Source of the DNA: Brevibacillus laterosporus DSM 25
Lineage (GTDB): Bacteria; Bacillota; Bacilli; Brevibacillales; Brevibacillaceae
Length of the DNA stretch: 64,000 nucleotides
Assembly: GCF_002706795.1 (NCBI RefSeq)
Contig: NZ_CP017705.1
Span: 3,943,501 to 4,007,500 of the forward strand
Direction: 5' to 3'
Made by a program: the position numbers and the translations under genes. Below are positions 16,184-25,278 of this stretch, piece by piece (positions within the stretch are counted from its first letter, which is position 1; every line of letters begins with the position of its first letter). Under the pieces are notes generated by a model, which was given only the letters and a program-made list of their open reading frames with translations, was not told the DNA's origin and made no database searches.

Positions 16184-17946
16184 TGGGTAAAAACTTACTC
16201 GGTTATAAAGGAATTGTGCCAGTTCTAATAGCAGTAGCTGTGCTTGTTCTAATCCAAAGCTTGTCGATTCTATACCAGGCAAAATGGTTGGCGGAAGTTA
16301 TTTCCGCCCTTTTTGCTGGTCAAAAACTACAAGAGCTATATATGGGATTGGGCTTATTTTTACTGGCGTTTCTCGTTCGTCATTTGACCAACTTGTTGCA
16401 ACAGAAAATCGCCTATCGTTTTGCGATGAAAACAGGCAGTGATGTACGTAAAAGTTTAATGGAGAAGCTATTTTTATTAGGACCGCGTTTTGCAAAAACA
16501 CAGGGTACAGGGAATGTGGTAACGCTCGTGATAGAGGGCGTTGCACAATTTCGTACCTATCTTGAATTGATTATTCCACGTATGGTTAGTACTGCGATTA
16601 CGCCTTGGGTTATTCTTGCTTATGTAGCTTGGCAGGATATGATTTCTGGGATTATATTGCTTGTTACTATGCCGATTTTAATTGTGTTCATGATTCTAAT
16701 TGGTCTTGCAGCTAAGGGGAAAATGGATCGTCAATGGAAATCATATCGCATTTTATCCAACCATTTTGTAGATGCATTACGTGGGTTGGAAACCCTTAGA
16801 TATTTAGGGTTGAGCCGTACACATAGTAAAACAATTGAGCGGGTGAGTGATCGTTATCGCTCTGCTACGATGGGAACTTTGCGTGTAGCATTCCTATCAT
16901 CATTTGCTTTGGACTTTTTCACAATGCTTTCTGTGGCCTGTGTTGCGGTTAGTCTAGGGCTACGTCTTATTTCAGGGGAAATCTTTCTCTTAACAGGGTT
17001 AACCGTGTTGATTTTGGCACCTGAGTATTTCTTGCCAATTCGCATGGTGGGCGCTGATTATCATGCGACGTTAAATGGAAAAGAAGCGGGAGAGGCGATT
17101 CAAGCGATCCTTCAGAAGCAGGTTGCTCAAGACAAGAAAGACGATGCCAACGTAACCATAAACGAATGGACGAAGGAAAGCTCGCTAATGCTTACTTCTA
17201 TTGGCATGAAGCATGAGAGTAATACAAACTCAATTCAAGTAGAAGAAGCTCATATGGAAGCCAAGCCTTCTTTACGAGATATCTCTTTTACTATAACGGG
17301 AAAGCAAAAGATCGGAATTATTGGAGAAAGTGGCGCTGGTAAGTCTACATTGATAGATGTACTTGCTGGATTTTTAGTCCCTACATCTGGACAAATGGAG
17401 TTAAATGGGCAACGGGTATCTTCGCTTTGCCAACCTGAATGGCAAAGCCAGACAACCTATATTCCTCAGCACCCCTATATTTTTTCAAGCTCATTCTATG
17501 ACAATGTAAAGTTTTACTCTCCTTTAGCTAGTGATGAGCAGGTTGAAAAAGCGATTCAAGCCGCTGGTTTAGGTGATTTGTTCAACAGTCTACCTAGAAA
17601 AGGTGAGGAACGAATCGGGAATGGTGGACGTGCGTTAAGTGGTGGACAGGAGCAACGCGTCGCTCTTGCTCGTGCCTTTTTAAGTAATCGCCCTATTATT
17701 TTATTGGACGAACCGACCGCCCATCTTGATATTGAAACTGAATATGAACTAAAAGAGACGATGCTCTCTTTGTTTGAAGATAAATTAGTGCTTCTGGCAA
17801 CACATAGGCTACATTGGATGCCTGATATGGATCTTATCATCGTATTGGAACAGGGTACGATAAAAGAAATAGGGACACATGCAGAGTTGCTTGCCAAACA
17901 AGGAACATACTATCAAATGATTGTAATGCAAGGGGAGGAAATCTAA
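16183..17946 (+). CDS. cydD: Thiol reductant ABC exporter subunit CydD
   Basis: The 587-residue half-transporter has a six-helix membrane domain (1-310) and an ATPase domain (about 350-587): Walker A GESGAGKST, signature ALSGGQEQR, and Walker B ILLDEPTAHLD. The 'LTVLILAPEYFLPIRMVGADYHA' segment is typical of CydD. With CydC it exports cysteine/glutathione-type thiols or otherwise supports bd-oxidase haem assembly. Its start and stop overlap its neighbours as TAATG, so it is tightly coupled to cydB and cydC. Confidence 0.92.
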   Translation: MGKNLLGYKGIVPVLIAVAVLVLIQSLSILYQAKWLAEVISALFAGQKLQELYMGLGLFLLAFLVRHLTNLLQQKIAYRFAMKTGSDVRKSLMEKLFLLGPRFAKTQGTGNVVTLVIEGVAQFRTYLELIIPRMVSTAITPWVILAYVAWQDMISGIILLVTMPILIVFMILIGLAAKGKMDRQWKSYRILSNHFVDALRGLETLRYLGLSRTHSKTIERVSDRYRSATMGTLRVAFLSSFALDFFTMLSVACVAVSLGLRLISGEIFLLTGLTVLILAPEYFLPIRMVGADYHATLNGKEAGEAIQAILQKQVAQDKKDDANVTINEWTKESSLMLTSIGMKHESNTNSIQVEEAHMEAKPSLRDISFTITGKQKIGIIGESGAGKSTLIDVLAGFLVPTSGQMELNGQRVSSLCQPEWQSQTTYIPQHPYIFSSSFYDNVKFYSPLASDEQVEKAIQAAGLGDLFNSLPRKGEERIGNGGRALSGGQEQRVALARAFLSNRPIILLDEPTAHLDIETEYELKETMLSLFEDKLVLLATHRLHWMPDMDLIIVLEQGTIKEIGTHAELLAKQGTYYQMIVMQGEEI

Positions 17947-19709
17947 TGAAGCGAGATGAATGGTTTTTCCCCTACATGAAAGCTCATGCCAGAAGGTTTG
18001 TTGTTATTATCCTTTTAGGAGTATGTACAGCTCTTACAGCTAGTTCTTTGATGTTTACATCAGGTTTTCTCATTTCTAAATCGGCATTGCGACCTGAGAA
18101 TATTTTGTTGGTCTATGTGCCGGTAGTATTAGTTCGCACGTTTGGTATCAGTCGTGCTGTCGTGCATTATGTGGAACGTTTGATCGGGCATGATACAATC
18201 TTGCGGATTCTATCGAAAATGCGTTTACGGTTGTATCAAATTCTTGAACCGCAAGCATTATTTGTTCGTTCACGTTTTCGTACAGGTGATTTACTGGGTG
18301 TTCTAGCTGATGATGTCGAGTATCTTCAAAATGTATACTTACGCACCATTTTTCCCAGCATTGTTGCATTGGTAATGTTTATGGTGGTGCTTGCTGTCAT
18401 TGGGTGGTTTGATGCAGGATTTGCCTTGTTCTTGGCTTTTTTAATCATGTTATTGCTATTTGTATTTCCGGCTATTTCCCTTATGCTGACTAAACAACTG
18501 CAAACAGAAAGTAAATCAGAACGCAATGGTTTATATCAAAAACTGACAGATGCCATAATGGGTATGAGTGACTGGGTGATAAGTGGTAGGGAGGAGCAAT
18601 TTGTTCATTCCTACGAGCAGGATGAGGAGAAAGTAGCCCGTATTGACACTACATTAAGCGAATGGAGTAAGTGGCGCAATTTCTTGGGACAAGGTATTGT
18701 AGGTTGCATTGTCGTAGCCATGTTATTTTGGACAGGTGATCAATACGCTATGGGAGAAATTGCTGTGACGTTGATTGCGGCTTTTGTACTGGTCATGTTT
18801 CCAGTGATGGATATCTTTTTGCCAATCTCAGAAGCTATTGAGAAAATCCCCCAATATCAAAACTCATTAGACCGCTTGCACAGTATTAATAAGATAGATG
18901 GAAACAATCAAACAAGCGAGTTTCATTCAAGGATAGATGAGCAGCTGATACAAGTAGCCCAGAAGGATGCACACATCCGAATAGAGGAAGTCACATATCA
19001 ATATGCTCCAGAAGCACCAATTGCGGTTGGGCAGGTATCGCTTAGTGTGCCACAAGGTAAAAAAATAGCAATCATTGGACGAAGTGGTGCTGGTAAATCT
19101 ACTTTATTAAAGCTAATTCAAGGTGCGCTACTTCCTACTCAGGGCCGTGTCAGCATTCAAGGTATGCCGGCAGATCATTATGGTGAGCATATACCAACGA
19201 TCATGTCAGTATTAAATCAAAGTCCTCATCTGTTTGACACTACTGTAGGCAATAATATTCGACTTGGAAATGTAGAGGCATCTGATGAGGAATTGAAGCA
19301 GGTTTGTAGGCAGGTTCAATTGGATCGCTTAATCGAGTCTTTGCCAGAAGGGTATCAGACGCCGATGAATGAAACGGGGCAACGTTTTTCGGGCGGTGAG
19401 CGTCAACGCATTGCACTAGCACGTATCCTTCTACAAAATACACCGATCGTGCTGCTCGATGAACCTACAGTAGGGTTAGATCCTCGTACGGAACGAGAGC
19501 TATTACGGACTATTTTTAAAACCATGAACGGGAAAACACTCATTTGGATTACTCATCATCTGGTGGGTGCAGAGCATATGGATGAAATTATATTTATGGA
19601 AGCTGGAAAGATTGTCATGCGAGGAACACATGCGGAATTAATGAACAAAGAGCCTCGTTATCAGAATTTATATCGTTTGGATCGACCTGAGGAATTTCAA
19701 GTGAAATGA
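17946..19709 (+). CDS. cydC: Thiol reductant ABC exporter subunit CydC
   Basis: This 587-residue ABC half-transporter pairs with CydD: six membrane helices, Walker A GRSGAGKST near residue 380, signature FSGGERQRIALA, and Walker B IVLLDEPTVGLD. The 'RTFGISRAVVHYVERLIGHD' stretch is a CydC hallmark. GGGGAGGAAA precedes the ATG. It is the last gene of cydABDC and is followed by a strong hairpin terminator. Confidence 0.93.
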   Translation: MKRDEWFFPYMKAHARRFVVIILLGVCTALTASSLMFTSGFLISKSALRPENILLVYVPVVLVRTFGISRAVVHYVERLIGHDTILRILSKMRLRLYQILEPQALFVRSRFRTGDLLGVLADDVEYLQNVYLRTIFPSIVALVMFMVVLAVIGWFDAGFALFLAFLIMLLLFVFPAISLMLTKQLQTESKSERNGLYQKLTDAIMGMSDWVISGREEQFVHSYEQDEEKVARIDTTLSEWSKWRNFLGQGIVGCIVVAMLFWTGDQYAMGEIAVTLIAAFVLVMFPVMDIFLPISEAIEKIPQYQNSLDRLHSINKIDGNNQTSEFHSRIDEQLIQVAQKDAHIRIEEVTYQYAPEAPIAVGQVSLSVPQGKKIAIIGRSGAGKSTLLKLIQGALLPTQGRVSIQGMPADHYGEHIPTIMSVLNQSPHLFDTTVGNNIRLGNVEASDEELKQVCRQVQLDRLIESLPEGYQTPMNETGQRFSGGERQRIALARILLQNTPIVLLDEPTVGLDPRTERELLRTIFKTMNGKTLIWITHHLVGAEHMDEIIFMEAGKIVMRGTHAELMNKEPRYQNLYRLDRPEEFQVK

Positions 19710-19728
19710 AAATTTTTTTCTTGAAAAT

Positions 19729-19778
19729 GAGAAAGTAGCAATTGGAGATGGCCCCTTTTGCTACTTTCTCTATTTTTT
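19729..19778. terminator. Terminator between convergent cydC and gerC-like gene
   Basis: GAGAAAGTAGCAA (19729-19741) and TTGCTACTTTCTC (19758-19770) are perfect 13-bp arms, with a T run on the plus side. The hairpin reaches the stop codon of the germination gene on the opposite strand and could act on both transcripts, though the U run is poorer on that side. Confidence 0.85.
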
Positions 19779-20927
19779 TAAACGATACAAGCCAGAGTGG
19801 TCTAATCTGACGTGAACTTGAATGGTTTTCAGCGACGCTTTCGTTAAGGTAATTTTGTTACTTTCGGATAGACGTTTCCAGGTTTGTATATCTTGTTTGT
19901 ACAGATAATTTTTTAACGAATATAGATCAATTCCCTTTTTGATTCCATTTTGATAGGTATCTCTAATTTCTTGTTTTATTTTCTGCTCGGCTCTTTTACG
20001 TAGCTCCTCCATATCCGTTTTTTCGGATAATTCATCTATAAATCCATGCACATCTACATATATGGAAAACCGAAGTTGACCACTTTGATCAAATGTAATC
20101 TTTACTTTATGTTTGGGCTTGGAAAAGGACAGGTCAGCTAATGGTTTGCCTTCTCGATCAAGATGAACGAAGGATTGAGCAGTACTGGGTGTCATCCAGC
20201 GTAGACCAGAAAGCTGAGTTTCTGGAAACCACCCGCCATTGGTTCCAGCTTTAATGGCATAGACTCCATCTATTTTAAATTGAGGTGTTTTTTTTTGATC
20301 TTTCTTCCATTCCTTTTGGCTAATACTTAAGGATGGTAGTAATAAAGTAAGTCCGGGCTCCCTAACTTCGTAGACAAACCGGTGGAACCTAATCGGTTCA
20401 ATGATCGAGTTCTGCTTAAAGGGTTCTTCTGGATTGTGTAAGATGGTAAGTAGCGAAGACAGCCCAAATAGAGAGGGAGTAACAAATAAGCTGTCGATAG
20501 GTTTCTCTGAGCCAAAAATCCAGGGGGTGTATCGGACCTCAGGGTAACGGAGCAAGCTATCAATATTTGCTAAAATATCTTTCTCTAATACCCTCTCACT
20601 TAGAACAATTCCGGTAATATAATCCCAAACTACTCGCAATTGGTTAGATTTAAAAAAATGATTGATGGCCCGGTCAATCGTTTTTCCTTTGGCTTGAGCG
20701 ATCCAAATAGGCTTGTTTACTCTGGTAGTAGCTCCTTCCTGCTTAGCAATATTCGTGAAATCGAGAGACTGCGTGTAGATAATAAATTCTCCGTCCTTAT
20801 AATCAATCCCGAGTGCGGTCACGTAATTTAAGTCTTGAATGTTTTTATTATCCCAACAGCCGGTTAACAAAAACAACAGGGGGATTATAAGAAGGTAGCA
20901 GCAACAAGCCCAAGTCTTTTTCCTCAT
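19770..20927 (-). CDS. Spore germination lipoprotein, Ger(x)C family
   Basis: The 385-residue protein has a lipoprotein signal ending LLTGC, then the family start 'WDNKNIQDLNYVTALGIDY'. Later family blocks 'GKTIDRAINHFFKSNQLRV' and 'YPEVRYTPWIFGS' are present. The mature protein sits on the outside of the spore inner membrane as subunit C of a germinant receptor. The start overlaps the A-subunit stop as ATGA. It is the third and last gene of the operon. Confidence 0.93.
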   Translation of the reverse strand: MRKKTWACCCYLLIIPLLFLLTGCWDNKNIQDLNYVTALGIDYKDGEFIIYTQSLDFTNIAKQEGATTRVNKPIWIAQAKGKTIDRAINHFFKSNQLRVVWDYITGIVLSERVLEKDILANIDSLLRYPEVRYTPWIFGSEKPIDSLFVTPSLFGLSSLLTILHNPEEPFKQNSIIEPIRFHRFVYEVREPGLTLLLPSLSISQKEWKKDQKKTPQFKIDGVYAIKAGTNGGWFPETQLSGLRWMTPSTAQSFVHLDREGKPLADLSFSKPKHKVKITFDQSGQLRFSIYVDVHGFIDELSEKTDMEELRKRAEQKIKQEIRDTYQNGIKKGIDLYSLKNYLYKQDIQTWKRLSESNKITLTKASLKTIQVHVRLDHSGLYRLKK

Positions 20928-22429
20928 GATTGATCACTGCCTTGTCTAGTAGAATCAGTTGTATGCAGGATTTTTGGTCGTTTTTTCATCGATTTTAAAG
21001 GAATAGCGATTAATGATTTCAGCATATCTCCAAAGGTGGGCGGAGAAATTGGTGCTAAATAAGGGAGACCGAACGATTCCTGAGTAGACAGATAGAGTAC
21101 AATTGATAAAAGTGATAGAAAAAAACCGTACATGCCTAGAAAGGACGATAAAACGAGTACAAATATTCGTAAGACACTAACCGTTCCACTCAACGACTGA
21201 TTGACCAAGGTAAAGGTTGCCACCGCCGTCACTGCTGCAACGACCAAGGTAGTGGGTGAACCAAGCCCAGCACGGATAGAGGCATCCCCAACAATTAATC
21301 CTCCGACTACTGCTACTGTTTGTCCTACTGCCTTTGGTAGGCGAACACCTGCCTCGCGAAAAATTTCAAACAACCCTAGCATCAAAAACATTTCCATGGA
21401 GGATGAAAGAGGTAGTCCAAGTCGTGCAGTGGTTACTGTAGCTAACAGAGGGAATGGTAATTGTTCTACATTAAAAGCAATCAGGGCAGTCCATAATCCA
21501 GGCGTAAAAATAGAAACAATCAATCCAAGAAGCCTGAGGATACGTTCAAAAGTAACGAAATAGAACGGAAAGTGGGCATCCTCAGGTGATTTCAAGGTCA
21601 TAAGAAGATTGGTAGGCCCAATCAATGCCATAGGAGAACCTTCTATAAAAATGATAAAACGACCACGTAATAAACTTTGTACAACATAATCAGGGCGCCC
21701 AATATAATCCAATAAAGGAAATAAGGCATAAGAGGAGTCACCCAAGGCTTCTCCAAGCTGTGAGCTACTAACTAAGGCATCTACACTGATGTTTGTAAGC
21801 CGAAGTCGTACATCTTCTACGAGAGTGGGGTCAATAATATCATTGATATACAAAAGAGCTACCTGAGATTGACTGCGTAGACCGATTGTGAAGCTTTCAT
21901 TCCACATTGATTCAGAACGAAGTCTTTTTCTAATCAGGGCTATGTTTGTTGAAACGCTTTCCGTAAACCCATCCTTTGGTCCTTTGACTGAAATCTCCGT
22001 GTTAGATTCTTCGGGTGAACGATTTGGTGGATCTGAAATATCCAATAAAAAGGCTCGATTATATTTATCTAGAGTAATGATGAGCTTCCCAGTAAACAAC
22101 TCTCGCTCAATCTCTTTTAGATCAATAGGTGAATCTATAGGCTGCAAAGGTAAAGTCCGATGTTGCTCTAACTCTTCTAAAGAGGAATACATGCTAAACT
22201 TTTTTTGGAGATCGGAAAACACAATTTGCCGATACATTCTAGCATCGATAAGTCCATCACAATAGAAAAACGAGATGGGCACAGGCGAATCTGTGGTAGC
22301 AAACTGAAATGTTTCTACTTTCACATCTGCACATTTTGCAAAATGGTCACAGAGAAGCTGACTTAAGCTTTGGGTGCTGTTTGTGTTGGTAAATTGGTTA
22401 AGTTGATTAGTTTCCTTCCGCATGTTCAT
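20924..22429 (-). CDS. Spore germination receptor A subunit (GerA family)
   Basis: The 501-residue protein has a soluble N-terminal domain (to about 290) followed by five or so membrane helices with the family signature 'EGSPMALIGPTNLLMTLKSPED' and 'EMFLMLGLFEIFREAGVRLP'. Start choice: ATG 22429 is preceded by GAGAGG at 5 nt and lies within the end of the B gene; the longer frame from 22540 has no site. With the B permease and C lipoprotein it forms a nutrient receptor. The germinant is unknown. Confidence 0.93.
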   Translation of the reverse strand: MNMRKETNQLNQFTNTNSTQSLSQLLCDHFAKCADVKVETFQFATTDSPVPISFFYCDGLIDARMYRQIVFSDLQKKFSMYSSLEELEQHRTLPLQPIDSPIDLKEIERELFTGKLIITLDKYNRAFLLDISDPPNRSPEESNTEISVKGPKDGFTESVSTNIALIRKRLRSESMWNESFTIGLRSQSQVALLYINDIIDPTLVEDVRLRLTNISVDALVSSSQLGEALGDSSYALFPLLDYIGRPDYVVQSLLRGRFIIFIEGSPMALIGPTNLLMTLKSPEDAHFPFYFVTFERILRLLGLIVSIFTPGLWTALIAFNVEQLPFPLLATVTTARLGLPLSSSMEMFLMLGLFEIFREAGVRLPKAVGQTVAVVGGLIVGDASIRAGLGSPTTLVVAAVTAVATFTLVNQSLSGTVSVLRIFVLVLSSFLGMYGFFLSLLSIVLYLSTQESFGLPYLAPISPPTFGDMLKSLIAIPLKSMKKRPKILHTTDSTRQGSDQS

Positions 22430-23519
22430 CCGTACCTCTCGCGTTCTTTTTTGACCAGCTTCCAATGAGAGCAAGTAAGAGTGAAATGGCCAATAAAATA
22501 AGTAAAGATAAGGGGAAATAGATCTTTTTAAAGGTATCAATTAATAAAGGATCCTTCGTATGCAATAAAATAATGACCACAATAAGTATGCCAGACAAAA
22601 TAGTTACTAGAATTTGATGGCCACGTTTTTTAATAGGGAGAACGTCATAAATAAGGAATAAAGCTAGGGATACACGTATAAATGCTCCAGATAACCATTG
22701 GAAGATAGAGAGAAAATCAACATGTTCAATATACTTGCCAATGGTAACAAGACGCCATTGTTCAAAAGCTGGATACATTTGATTCGCTGCTTCCTTTGGA
22801 CCGAAGCTAGCAATTGCACCCATATAGGGACCAAGTGTTAGTCCAGCGAGTAAGATACAGAGCCATACTGCTTTTTTAAAGGTAATGGAGGTAGAGATGT
22901 GATGTTGTAGCAACAGAAGAAAGATGATTTCTACCATGCCATTTCCGATGACCATCGCTCCTTTAAAAACAGAAAGATAACCATTTTCAAGGATGGGTAG
23001 TAAAAGAGAGTAATTTTTATACTGAAAGTTGGCGCCCATAACGAAATACCCTAATAAAATAACGATCGGCAATAATACTCCTGAACAGATGGCTAACGGT
23101 TGTATACCAGATAAAGCACAGAGTATCGCCAAGAGAAGCATGCTGGCGGCAACCACAAATACAGGAGTTTGCGGTAAATAAGATATCTTTGTCCACATTG
23201 TCACATCTAGAGTTGTTACATATATATCTGAGAGTAAGTAGAGAATGAGCAGTCCGATGATGAGCCAAGCAAGCCAAGTACTGCTCTGTTGTTTAATCCA
23301 TGAAAACAATTTCATTCCTTTTTGCCGACGAATAATGAACAGCAACAGAGGAAGCCAGCAAACTGTAAGTACCATAGCGATTAAAATACTGATCCAACCA
23401 TCTCTTTCAACCGTACGAAGCAATAATGGAATTAAAATAACATGATTAAGAAGTCCTGCTGATAGAAAGAAAATACAGCAGGTTTGTAGGAACGTAATAG
23501 GTGTATCTCTATATCTCAC
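22407..23519 (-). CDS. Spore germination permease, B subunit (GerAB family)
   Basis: This 370-residue, ten-helix protein belongs to the endospore germination permease family of the APC superfamily. It starts at GTG 23519 (RYRDTPITFLQTCCIFFLSAG) behind GGAGG at 7 nt. It overlaps the A gene by 23 nt. In most ger operons the order is A-B-C; here B is first. The permease subunit binds the small-molecule germinant in characterised receptors. Confidence 0.92.
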   Translation of the reverse strand: MRYRDTPITFLQTCCIFFLSAGLLNHVILIPLLLRTVERDGWISILIAMVLTVCWLPLLLFIIRRQKGMKLFSWIKQQSSTWLAWLIIGLLILYLLSDIYVTTLDVTMWTKISYLPQTPVFVVAASMLLLAILCALSGIQPLAICSGVLLPIVILLGYFVMGANFQYKNYSLLLPILENGYLSVFKGAMVIGNGMVEIIFLLLLQHHISTSITFKKAVWLCILLAGLTLGPYMGAIASFGPKEAANQMYPAFEQWRLVTIGKYIEHVDFLSIFQWLSGAFIRVSLALFLIYDVLPIKKRGHQILVTILSGILIVVIILLHTKDPLLIDTFKKIYFPLSLLILLAISLLLALIGSWSKKNARGTDEHAEGN

Positions 23520-23585
23520 AAGATATCCTCCATTTACTAAAAATGGATTTTTCTTAGTGTGATCGAAATCAGGTAAGATTAACCG

Positions 23586-23617
23586 AAAAAAAAGCCTTTC
23601 CTAAAAAAGGAAAGACC
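23586..23617 (-). terminator. Terminator after the cation exporter gene
   Basis: On the reverse strand, GTCTTTCC and GGAAAGGC arms (23594-23601 / 23609-23616, one G-U) around a 7-nt loop are followed by eight Ts. It sits just downstream of the exporter stop and upstream of the germination operon on the same strand, so it separates the two units. Confidence 0.7.
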
Positions 23618-23623
23618 TAGAGG

Positions 23624-24601
23624 TTAATGGCTGTGCTTATGATCATGATTATGTTCAAGCCTCTCACTAGCTTGAGGCCCTGTTTCACATAAAAGCTCCT
23701 GATGTAAAATACTCGAATCTTCAATCTGGATGGTGGAGTGAGTAATGCCGAATTGATGTTCTAAAGTATGTAATGCTTCTTGCAGAATAGGGTAACTGGC
23801 GAGTCCGTCTTGAACGTGTAAGTGACAACTGAGTGAATCAAATCCGGAGGTAACCGTCCAAATGTGTAAATCATGCACGCTAGTAACTCCTTGAATCTTG
23901 GATAAAGCACGTGAAACTTGCTCAGCGTCTATAGAAGCTGGGGTGCTTTCCATTAGAACGTTGACAGAATCTCTAGTAACACGCCATGCACTTAGCATAA
24001 TCAGGACAGCTACTACTACACTAATGATTGGATCAGCGATATACCAATCGAATTTCCACATGAGGAAACCTGCTAGAATGGCACCCACAGATCCCAATAG
24101 ATCACCAAGTACATGCAAAAAAGCACTACGAATATTCAGGTTGTTTTTGTAATCTCCACGCATTAGAACAAAGGCTGCTGCAATGTTAGCCAATAATCCA
24201 ACGAACGCGATACCCATCATCGAAAGGCTTGCTACTTCAGGTGGTGCAAAGAAACGTTGATAAGCTTCCCAAATGATTACAAGGGAGATAACCACTAGCA
24301 TTACACCATTAATGAGAGCGGCAAGGATTTCAAAGCGATAAAAGCCGTATGTTTTTTTTGCTGAAGGTTTTCTAGCAGCAAAAAACATGGCGATTAGACT
24401 AAGAAATAAGGCAGAAGAGTCGCTTAGCATATGCCCTGCATCCGACAAGAGGGCAAGGCTGTTTGTTAGAAAGCCACCAATCACTTCTACAATTAAAAAA
24501 GCAGTGATTATAAATAAAGAAATTAACAGAGCCTGTTTGTTGGCTCCCCTCCCGTGATGATGATGTCCTCCTCCGTGAGAATGATCATGAGGGTGTCCCA
24601 T
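23624..24601 (-). CDS. czcD: CDF cation (Zn/Co/Cd) efflux protein, CzcD-like
   Basis: The 325-residue protein has His-rich ends (HPHDHSHGGGHHHH and HNHDHKHSH), six membrane helices, and the two CDF metal-site motifs in TM2 (HMLSD) and TM5 (HVLGD). The C-terminal cytoplasmic domain (about 215-300) is the ferredoxin-like dimerisation fold. It exchanges zinc or cobalt for protons. AAAGGAG precedes ATG 24601. The 12-2-12 palindrome over its promoter indicates an ArsR/SmtB-type metal repressor. Confidence 0.9.
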   Translation of the reverse strand: MGHPHDHSHGGGHHHHGRGANKQALLISLFIITAFLIVEVIGGFLTNSLALLSDAGHMLSDSSALFLSLIAMFFAARKPSAKKTYGFYRFEILAALINGVMLVVISLVIIWEAYQRFFAPPEVASLSMMGIAFVGLLANIAAAFVLMRGDYKNNLNIRSAFLHVLGDLLGSVGAILAGFLMWKFDWYIADPIISVVVAVLIMLSAWRVTRDSVNVLMESTPASIDAEQVSRALSKIQGVTSVHDLHIWTVTSGFDSLSCHLHVQDGLASYPILQEALHTLEHQFGITHSTIQIEDSSILHQELLCETGPQASERLEHNHDHKHSH

Positions 24602-24690
24602 ATAATTGCTCCTTTCAAAAGCGAATGAGTAGGTTCAAATTCCTATAAACGTGTATAGAGGTTTATGTATTGTTGCCTTGTTTGATTTAT

Positions 24691-24719
24691 ATTATATAAC
24701 CAAACCGCAAAACATTCAA
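24691..24719 (-). promoter_or_regulatory. Promoter of the cation exporter gene
   Basis: Reading the reverse strand, TTGAAT (24719-24714), exactly 17 nt, then TATAAT (24696-24691) form a near-ideal sigma-A promoter. The -35 lies in one arm of the palindrome at 24711-24736. Confidence 0.75.
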
Positions 24720-24736
24720 ATATTTATTTGAATGTT
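24711..24736. promoter_or_regulatory. Perfect 12-2-12 palindrome (ArsR/SmtB-type operator)
   Basis: AACATTCAAATA (24711-24722), TT, TATTTGAATGTT (24725-24736) form a perfect inverted repeat; the right half is partly duplicated as TTTGAATG TTTGAATG. A 12-2-12 arrangement with TGAA/TTCA halves is the canonical operator of ArsR/SmtB metal sensors such as CzrA and SmtB. It covers the exporter -35 and faces the Cys-rich protein gene on the other side. The repressor gene is not in this window. Confidence 0.75.
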
Positions 24737-24813
24737 TGAATGTTTTGCCCTGATGATTCTCCTTTTCTTGCAACGGGTAAATAGTTACAACTAAAGAGTT
24801 GGAGGTAGAAAAG

Positions 24814-25152
24814 ATGCAAATAACTCCTCAACAGGTAGAGAATTGCTTACAAGTGTGTAAAGCTTGTTTAAAGGCCTGTAACGAATGCTATGTAGCCTGT
24901 TTACAAGAAAGTGAGTTAGATACCTTCAGAGACTGTCTTCTCATAGTACGGCAAAGTGCAGAAATATGTATGCTAGCTATTAGTGCATTGTCCTTGGATA
25001 GTATGTTTAGTAGTCAAATCTGCAAATTAACAGCGGAAATCTGCGAAGCATGTGCAAAAATATGCAGTCAGCATGAACAAGATTATTGCCAAACATGTGC
25101 CCAGATTTGCTATCAATGTGCAGCGGCTTGTCGCGAAATGGTGGTTCACTAA
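24814..25152 (+). CDS. Cys-rich four-helix bundle copper-binding protein (DUF326)
   Basis: The 112-residue, all-helical protein carries about 19 Cys residues, largely in CxxxC-type repeats (CLQVCKACLKACNECYVAC; CEACAKIC; CQTCAQICYQCAAAC), the hallmark of the DUF326/Csp copper-storage family. These proteins load many Cu(I) ions inside a four-helix bundle. I use ATG 24814 behind GGAGG at 8 nt; the TTG at 24799 overlaps that site. No Tat or Sec signal is present, so it is cytosolic (Csp3-like). It is divergent from the cation exporter. Confidence 0.88.
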   Translation: MQITPQQVENCLQVCKACLKACNECYVACLQESELDTFRDCLLIVRQSAEICMLAISALSLDSMFSSQICKLTAEICEACAKICSQHEQDYCQTCAQICYQCAAACREMVVH

Positions 25153-25278
25153 ATTAGCGAACAGCTGTCGTTCGTTGTGTCGATGACTTTTTTCGTGTGT
25201 GGTAATGTTACAAGAGGAATTAGGATAAAAATGTGATAAACTATAGGGAAGCAAACGTTTGGAAAAGGGGAAAATGAG

